From Dysidea avara (Eukaryota > Porifera > Demospongiae > Dictyoceratida > Dysideidae): a DNA stretch of 64,000 nucleotides. Position numbers and translations under genes: made by a program. This document shows positions 57,066 to 64,000 of this stretch, piece by piece. The number at the start of each line of letters is the position of its first letter. The first letter of the stretch is position 1. Below the pieces are notes generated by a model. It saw only the letters and a list, made by a program, of their open reading frames with translations. It was not told where the DNA came from and searched no databases. The stretch is from assembly GCF_963678975.1 (NCBI RefSeq), contig NC_089281.1, positions 27,012,765 through 27,076,764 on the forward strand. The letters are read 5' to 3'.

Positions 57066-60000
57066 TTATGACATTTCAGCTTGCCAGGAAAGCTGGTTTA
57101 ATTCTTGTTCTGTAAATTCCAGTTTCATTGTCAGTAGTTTGTCTTGTAGTGATTGCACAGGGGTCAGGGCATATGCTATACTCTGGTAACACTGTACTAA
57201 AGAAATGAACTGAGCAAACAACCGTCTCTTCTCAAAATTGATAACTCCATTCTGTTGTGGCAAATATTCTGGATGCTTGGAATCAATTTTAACTGCCTCT
57301 TCAAGTAACAGAGCTGTAGAAGTCATGTGGATATATACCATGTCTTTATCTACAGTAAAACTTACAAATGTATGGGACACATGGTCCATCTGCCACTGCT
57401 GATATTTCACGTTGATATTTTTGGTAGTCAGAATCTGTGGACACCACTCTACACAGTATCTTGAATGTCGAACTGAGTTGTGATGATACTTTCTATAGTG
57501 TACAACATGTCACAGGATGATAATTATATGTTATTTGTGCCTACTTTCCATGATGCAGTTAGCCGACTGACTGGTGCACTCTCTAGCCCAGCTATGACTG
57601 CAAACAATGCCTCAAAATTCTTTAACTCAAAGCAGCTCTACATCAGCACAACAGAATAACATATTGTGTAGTGTATTGCTTATAACTGTACTAACATTTG
57701 CTGTTTGTATGAAATATGAAATGACTGAGGCTCTATCCTCCAAGTTTCTCTCACTTACAATCTCTTTGGTCACCCATGTTGTGATCTAAGGCAAACATCA
57801 ATGAAGTATTATACTAACAATTAGTGATTTCCTTAACTGTATTTGATAAGCAAATTAATTTGGTCGTACACTCTACTTCTTCGCTTGTATCCATCAGCTC
57901 CTCAGCCTGCGGACATCACAGTATACTAACCATCCCTAATTGTGTAAAGACCAGAACTTACTGATATTTGTCTGAACAAGTTAGAGTAAGCTATCGCCAT
58001 TTGTCTAGCTAGCTCTAGTGTATTGACATCCAGTATATCCTGAATAGTCATACAGACTAATGGTGTAATACTCAAAACTGCATGTGTACATACAAATTTT
58101 GTTCCACTAGTGAGAAAGGATGGTATGATGGAAGGAGGTGGCTTTGCTAATGGCTTATCTCTTAAATGCTCTGGGCCATCCTCTTGGTTCTCTTTCAACA
58201 GAACTTGTAATGCTTTAGCTGAAGCAGGCATGAACCTAACACAACGACTCAATCTGGTGCACATGTAACTTAGTATGACTTACTTGTTAACCAGACTGAT
58301 AAAGACCTTTAGTTTAGTTGCCAATTGTTCGTCTTTGAAGTCAGTGTATGATTTGTTCAGCCATGACCTCATTGCTTGTATTACTCTGTGCAGTGAATGG
58401 GAACAAGAAAGTAAACAGAAATTGGGAAAATTGTTAGTACCTTAGTCGTACTGGTATGAGGACTCCATTCTTGAAACCTTCCTTCTCTTCATCGGTTAAA
58501 TTCTCAGGCATTGTTACTGAATATCTACACCATACATGCTACTAGAAGGGGTTCTCTACACAATTCAGCACTGCTACCTTTCGATCAATGCCTTCATCAA
58601 CTGCATTGGTGTCATGGATGAGTGGAATGTCAGTATGAATACGTCAACAAACTCAACATCTACTCACCAAACAGGTAGAATGAACATATTAAGTACACCT
58701 CACTGACACTTACCAATTGTTCTATAGTATACCAACTTATCAACAAGTTGTTTGAGTGTTCCACCGATCACTCTAGCTGTACCCTTAGCTGACCATTGTT
58801 GCAAACCCATCTAAAGGTACCATACAGGTTATCACTTGAACTAGATGTGTGTAGTGATCACCTTAAAGCTTGGCTGGCGTTGTTCAGTGATGACCTTGTC
58901 AGCTTCACTTTCACTAGCCTAGTAACATCAAATGATCTACTCAATATTAGTATTATGCTTTAACATCATACCATCATGAACTTTGCTGGAGCTGATTTTT
59001 TTCGTATCGATGTTTGTCTGGTCTGTAGTGGAATACACCGACTAGAGTCGTAAATGATTGGATGGTAAGATTGTACCTTGTCAAAGAGCTTCTCCTCATA
59101 TTTTTGATGTCCAGTCATCAATGAAACAAATTCCTATATACCAGAACAAGATAGCCATCAGTTTTCATTACTTTCCATTACAAACCTGTTCAATCTTTTC
59201 AGCTTGGTCTAACGCCATTTTATGCTCAGATAGAGCCTTCAGGGCATCTCCAACCTTAATAAGATGATAATAAAATTCAGTCAAAGGTCGTGATGTGCTT
59301 ACTGTCTCAGATGAAACAATCTGTAGCTCTGCAGCACTGCTTAATAGCTTAGCTGAACTACCATCATGAACTTGTGAGACTAGATGGGAGGCCATGGTGA
59401 CTTGTAACATGACAATCACATGGAGTACAGTACCTGATGCCATAATTGCTTTAGTGTGGATAGTTCTGACTAAACTATTGAATTGTTGTTTGGTCTTGTT
59501 CAATATCTCCACCATACTCTGTCCAACTAACAAGTCAGACTCCATTATACTAACCTATCAGAACAGTCAACACTGATATGTTCATCTAATGGTTACCTCT
59601 TCTCTGATCTGTTTAGCAGTTCCAATGATCAGTGTGGCAGTCTCTGTGTACCTTTCCATGGAACCTTCCTTCACTGCCATTGTTAGTATGTTATTCTGTG
59701 ATGGTGCATGTGAGTCAATTGTGAATGTTGCTAGTGTCCTCCTACCTTCTGTGTTAATGTCATCAACAAGCCTTCAGCAACTTTGGCTATTTCCTATGGC
59801 ATGGAATTTATTTTTTGTGAATTACCAAGTTGTTCAATCACTTACTTTATTAATACTATAATTGTGTCGCAGTTTTTCCAGAGCATCAAGAGCTGAAAAC
59901 TATACAGAGCAATAACATAAGTGTAAATTAGTGTGTGCTGTTACTTTTGATTGACTCTTGGTTTCCTTTTTCTCAGGTTTTATGCTCTCTGCCACACTGG

Positions 60001-63000
60001 CACCTGCCACACTGTGTCTCTTCTGATCAGCATAAGGGGAGGGGTCCTTGTCTTCCCTCTTGTCATCATCGACATCATCATTTTCGTCACTTTCATCTAG
60101 GTCTTCATCACTAGCAATAGCACGACCACTGGACAGTGACTCAATTTCATTATCTTCTTCTATTGCTAAATATACAGTAACACATGATAGCTGTTTACCA
60201 TAGCATTATGATACCTGTTGCAGTTGGGATTGGAGGTACAATGTCTCCAGTTAATTGTAGTCGACTAGCTCTTAGGCCCAGTTTAGCAAAACTGACATTT
60301 GGTTTAGCTTCATTAGTCTCTTCCTCATCTGCTCCATCTCCCTGTTCACGTTTGGTTGGTAACAACAGTAGTTTTTGCCTCCGAGAAGGTCTCACAACTT
60401 TCTGAGAGTGAGAATGATTGCTGACAGTATCATCTTCAGCATTGTCTGATCCTGTAGCTACTGAACTAAGACTAGGAGCTAGTGATAATGGTTTGGTGAC
60501 TTCTGAACTTGTGTCACTCCCTGATCGCTCTAACAGAGACCAACTATAACACTACTGCTTTATTACAAGTGTAATATATCTCACTGGATAGTAATACTCC
60601 CCTGACCCAGGGTAGTTGTAGTAGTTCCCAACCTGCTATTACAATTTTGTGTAGTAGCGATGCACATTGGGCAACCATTAGGTAGTCAAGTGTGGCCATC
60701 AACACAGAGTGACCTTCCAGCAGCATGGTAGGAATTGTGTCTAACAAGAAATAACATGCATTACACTATTAAATTTAAAAAATGCTTCTGGCTACCTGGA
60801 GGTGCTCTAGAATGAGTTGCTAGTCGTACACTACTTATGAGACTGTCCATTGATTTCTTTTGTTTTTGTTCCATATCCTTAACTCTGCTCTTTAGTGGGT
60901 GGAGGTGTAACAACTTGTACCTGTGTGTGAAGTATGCATGTTGTGACACTTTGTCTGCACTTGTGTCCCATATTAGGCAGTGTAACAGAATAACTTTTGA
61001 TAGCCGCTAGTAACTGACTGACCACCAAGACCATTATCATAACCATCAGCATAATTATCACCTGGGAGAAACAATCTTCCCACATAAATTATTATTTATT
61101 GTGTGGTTGTATTGGCCCACGACATAGGCTAGTGGTTTAGTGTTGTTTATAATTTAACATACTCATCAGTTTTTTGAATGAAGTCCAGAGCTCTGTGAGC
61201 ACTTTTGAGCACATTAGCAGCTAAACTAGCAAAATAGTCCACCTTCTCTTCATAGGCAGCTCTAATTAACCTAGAGATATGATAGCATATATTAAGTATA
61301 CATATGATAAACTTGTTGTCACTTACCCTAGATATGCTGACACAACACAGAATAGTAACACACCAGACACATTGCCTGAACCAGTAAAGTGACTCTCAGG
61401 CTAAAGAAGATGATGTATGCAATTCAACCTTTTCATTGCTTTATTTACTTGTATTACCTGTAATGTTCCTACTGGGATGAATTTATTTGGTGATGTCACC
61501 TCTAACAAGTGACCAGTTAGTGATGCTACTCTCAGTGAGGCGCTGCACATGCCGATCAGTTTTGAGATGTAATTCACCTGATAAATGTTACTATAAGCGA
61601 TGGTTACATCATTACTAGCTATCCTTACCTGTAGTATGAAATTCTCTACTGAAATATCAAACTCAGTTCGAGGTGCTCCTCTTAATGCACACAACTCCTT
61701 AGTGACGGAGACCAACTAGATATGACAAAATATAGCTAGGTGTGGTGGTCATTATTATGTATATGTGTACCTCTTTGCTGTGGTCAGTGATCAGTTCTAG
61801 CAATAAACTGACTACCAGTTTGCATACTGACAACGAGCAGTAGCGATTGACTAGGAACTCACAACTATCAACACATCTCCGGATCTCCTTCACAAGCTAC
61901 AACAACATCACAAACAGCACGTAAAGTGTGCATTAAGATTGCCATATAGCTATAGGTACCTGAGCTGCTTGGGGCTTAAGGATGTCCCACAGCATTCTTC
62001 GAGGAGGAAGGTCAGACTTGGGCACTCCATCAACAGCGACAGTGGAGACCATTGCTACACAGCACCATGATGTCATCATTATACCATAAACACATGCACA
62101 CTCTCTCACTTTGTAGCCTCTCCTGTATCTCTCCCACTAATGGAGGGATATCTTGCAGCCCCTCCTCCAAGGTGATCTCAATGTTGGATACACCATGATC
62201 AGTGACTGTACATATATGGGATAGGATGAATGACAAAAGTGCTATAGCTTTGGCATAAATACAACCATTATTTGTAAACAAACAATGTACTATTATACCA
62301 CACTCGGCCACCTCTAATACACCATACCTTCCTCTTTTGGAACTAGACTGGAGCCATCTTCTAGTGAGTCATCAGAATCAGTTCTTTGTATTGATCTTCG
62401 CAGTGATCGACGTTTCCCTCTACTAACATGTGCTCCAGCTGCAGTTGACTGTAAATCCACCAGTCGAAACTCCAAGTAAGTATCTTGAGAACCGTAACCA
62501 AGCTTTCTTTGTAATGGTGTCTCAACCAACGGTAGTAATTGATTAGCTAGAAGGTGATTAGTTGTAGCTAAACTCACACCAGTCTAGCATCCACTTACTT
62601 CCAGATAGTACGTCTCTCTCTTCCAGAGCATAGTTCTCAGAGCCTCCCAATAATTGTAAAGCCTCTACAACTTGTTCAATCACTTCTGCCACTGTTGTGA
62701 CACTTTCCACCAATACAGCCTTTGACTGCAGAGCATACCCACTATCATACACAACGTTGAGGATTCCTTTGTACACCAGGTCCTATGACAATGGTTGTAG
62801 CATTTCAAATATGCAGTTATTATCATTTGCACTTTATATTAACCAATTAGCAGTGAGTATAAAAAGAAGGCGGGACTGACTCACTTCTGAAGGTTTAGAA
62901 ATTGGTAAAGAGTCCGTTAAAACCCCACTCGGTTTCTTTTTTATTTTCTTGTTGTACGTGTCGATTTTCTTCTTCAGACTTTTGCGGATTACTTCTTTCT

Positions 63001-63049
63001 GCTTGCGCGTGTGATGGGCAGAATAATCCTCCGGCGATTGGAAGTCCAT
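57066..63049 (-). CDS. Ras-family guanine-nucleotide exchange factor with N-terminal RA-like domain (many exons)
   Basis: The start ATG is at 63049 (MDFQSPEDYSAHH). Exon 1 is 63049-62885, exon 2 62782-62599 and exon 3 62567-62328; then some twenty more short exons lead to the TAA after LSWQAEMS (57066). Exons 2-3 give a ubiquitin-like Ras-association domain (LVYKGILNVVYDSGYAL, TTVAEVIEQVVEALQLLGG). Helical exons follow (61890-61170) and then an acidic/serine stretch (60540-59945). RasGEF_N lies at about 58800-58270 (GTLKQLVDKLVYYRTI, VFILTFHSFMTPMQLMKALI, LRVIQAMRSWL). The CDC25 catalytic domain lies at about 58210-57066 (ILDVNTLELARQMAIAYSNL, AGLESAPVSRLTASWK, VINFEKRRLFAQF). Such proteins load GTP on Ras or Rap at membranes. 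The exact subfamily is not clear. Several introns are only 31-50 nt. Confidence 0.8.
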
Positions 63050-63281
63050 GGCGCGAGACCTGCTTCTTCCAGTGCCGCTGGGGTCCTCGCTGTACCGGCC
63101 GGTTAGTAAAGTATCGAGCTATTCGTTACGCTGGCGACCGCATAACAAGAATGCAGCTACGCCTACTAATCAAAGCTCATTATATAAACATCAACACGTG
63201 ATAGCATCTATACGTTATAGGTCTAGCGCCCTGCGCGTAAACGAGGCATTTTCTTTCAAAAGCTTGCTAGATAGAACGAGT
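63050..63281. promoter_or_regulatory. Shared promoter region of the RasGEF and FLAD1 genes
   Basis: The two genes are divergent and start codons are at most 232 bp apart, with locally higher GC than the surroundings. No TATA box is obvious on either side. A common bidirectional promoter is the simplest reading. Confidence 0.45.
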
Positions 63282-63536
63282 ATGATTAATCACAGAATTA
63301 GATCTAAGTCAGAATGCGACTCTCTACGTGCTGGAATTATCAGTAAGCTTACCTGTGTGTTTTTGATTACTCTAATAGAGCACGTGCAATTTTAGTGCCA
63401 TGTGCACCTTATGTGTTTGTGTACTACTTTATCAACTGTAGTTATCGGAGATGAGATTCTTAAAGGACAAGTTCAAGACATCAACTCTTATTATTTCATA
63501 CAGCAATTATGGGAGCTAGGTATCAAAGTGTGCAAG
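63282..63536 (+). CDS. FLAD1: FAD synthase, first exons (3' partial)
   Basis: Exon 63282-63342 and exon 63442-63536, joined over a GT/AG intron of 99 bp, give RAGIIIIGDEILKGQVQD and then INSYYFIQQLWELGIKVC. This is the opening of the molybdopterin-binding-like domain (GDEILKG, D-x-N) at the N-terminus of animal FAD synthase, which makes FAD from FMN and ATP. The catalytic PAPS-reductase-like domain lies beyond the window. I chose ATG 63282; an in-frame ATG at 63048 would add 78 Arg/Ser-rich residues, possibly a mitochondrial leader but not very protein-like. The next intron runs past the window end. Confidence 0.8.
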
Positions 63537-64000
63537 GTAATTGCATGACATAATGCACCTATCAATGTCAAGCCCCACCCCCAGGGGTGTCCCCATACAC
63601 CTACTGGGGATTTGACATCTACACTTGCCCCACTCCTGGGGCTTTTGACAGTGGCAATTTGCTGAACCAAAAATTATTTTAGTAGGTAAATCAAATCCCC
63701 TATAGAAACCCTTCTATTGAGGTGGGGACATAGTATGACAAGCCGACATAATGTTAGCCTCGTGTGACCAGTTCACTTTTTCTCCCATGGCGCTTATTGA
63801 TTGGAAATCAGGCGCTTAGAATTAGCAGGTGTTTATAATTTCAAATTGATAAGCACCATGAGGTAACAAGTCATTTATAGTGTACAGGAGCCGGTTATTC
63901 TTGTATATTAAATTATGGATTTATCACCTGAGATTTCATGATCATGTGCTGCGACACTGAATCATTTATTATTTTATTATCAATTTTTGTCAAATGACAG
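63537..64000. other. Start of a FLAD1 intron
   Basis: No coding is seen. 63754-63863 is a diverged hairpin MITE of the TAGTCTCG family (TTAGCCTCGTGTGACCAG ... GGCGCTTATTGATT ... TTGATAAGCACCATGAGG). Confidence 0.5.

Noticed and set aside
60528-60538. A further CTCTA-N-TAGAG-type motif
   Set aside because: CTCTAACAGAG here is coding sequence of the RasGEF gene and lacks the conserved flanks.

Overview
The window looks like nuclear DNA of an early animal, most probably a sponge. It is AT-rich, host introns are very short (many 30-100 bp with GT/AG ends), host genes are animal-type (eIF3a, a Ras exchange factor, FAD synthase), and the rest is filled with transposons. The organism call is an inference; no marker gene proves it.

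Layout. 1-1878 (+): the 3' end of an eIF3a gene. 2150-2790 (+): a decayed copy of a membrane glycosyltransferase-like gene. About 4670-50483: a large tandem duplication. Unit 1 is 4670-30102 and unit 2 is 30280-50483. The ancestral unit held hAT-like sequences, a two-gene DNA transposon of ISL2EU type (a SWIM/YqaJ/PHD nuclease gene facing a THAP-DDE transposase gene), a 450-460 residue type II membrane protein gene, and a long non-coding tail with a dead LINE and several MITEs. After the duplication each unit took its own insertions. Unit 1 gained a 3-kb composite insertion (6881-9934), a Ty1/copia fossil (about 10491-14335), a Harbinger-like MITE (17015-17397) and a DUF6589-type element (17922-22556). 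Unit 2 gained a 7.5-kb inverted-repeat element (about 35216-42740). Each unit is therefore the empty-site control for the other, and insertion borders and target duplications can be read base by base.

50484-56640 is mostly non-coding, with MITE scraps and two unassigned possible coding pieces. 56680-56904 (-) is a small unassigned ORF. 57066-63049 (-) is a many-exon Ras-family exchange factor with an RA-like domain at the N-terminus and RasGEF_N plus CDC25 domains at the C-terminus. It is head-to-head with the first exons of FAD synthase (FLAD1) at 63282-63536 (+), which runs off the window.

How the parts relate. The host genes at the two edges are ordinary housekeeping or signalling genes. 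The middle is a record of nested transposition: MITEs with 9-bp target duplications inside a LINE and inside the DUF6589 element, a copia element and a composite element inside a YqaJ gene, and an inverted-repeat element inside an ISL2EU terminal repeat. In the two ISL2EU copies decay is complementary. The unit-2 copy keeps an open transposase but has a ruined nuclease gene and no left end. The unit-1 copy keeps both ends and an otherwise readable nuclease gene but has a frameshifted transposase.
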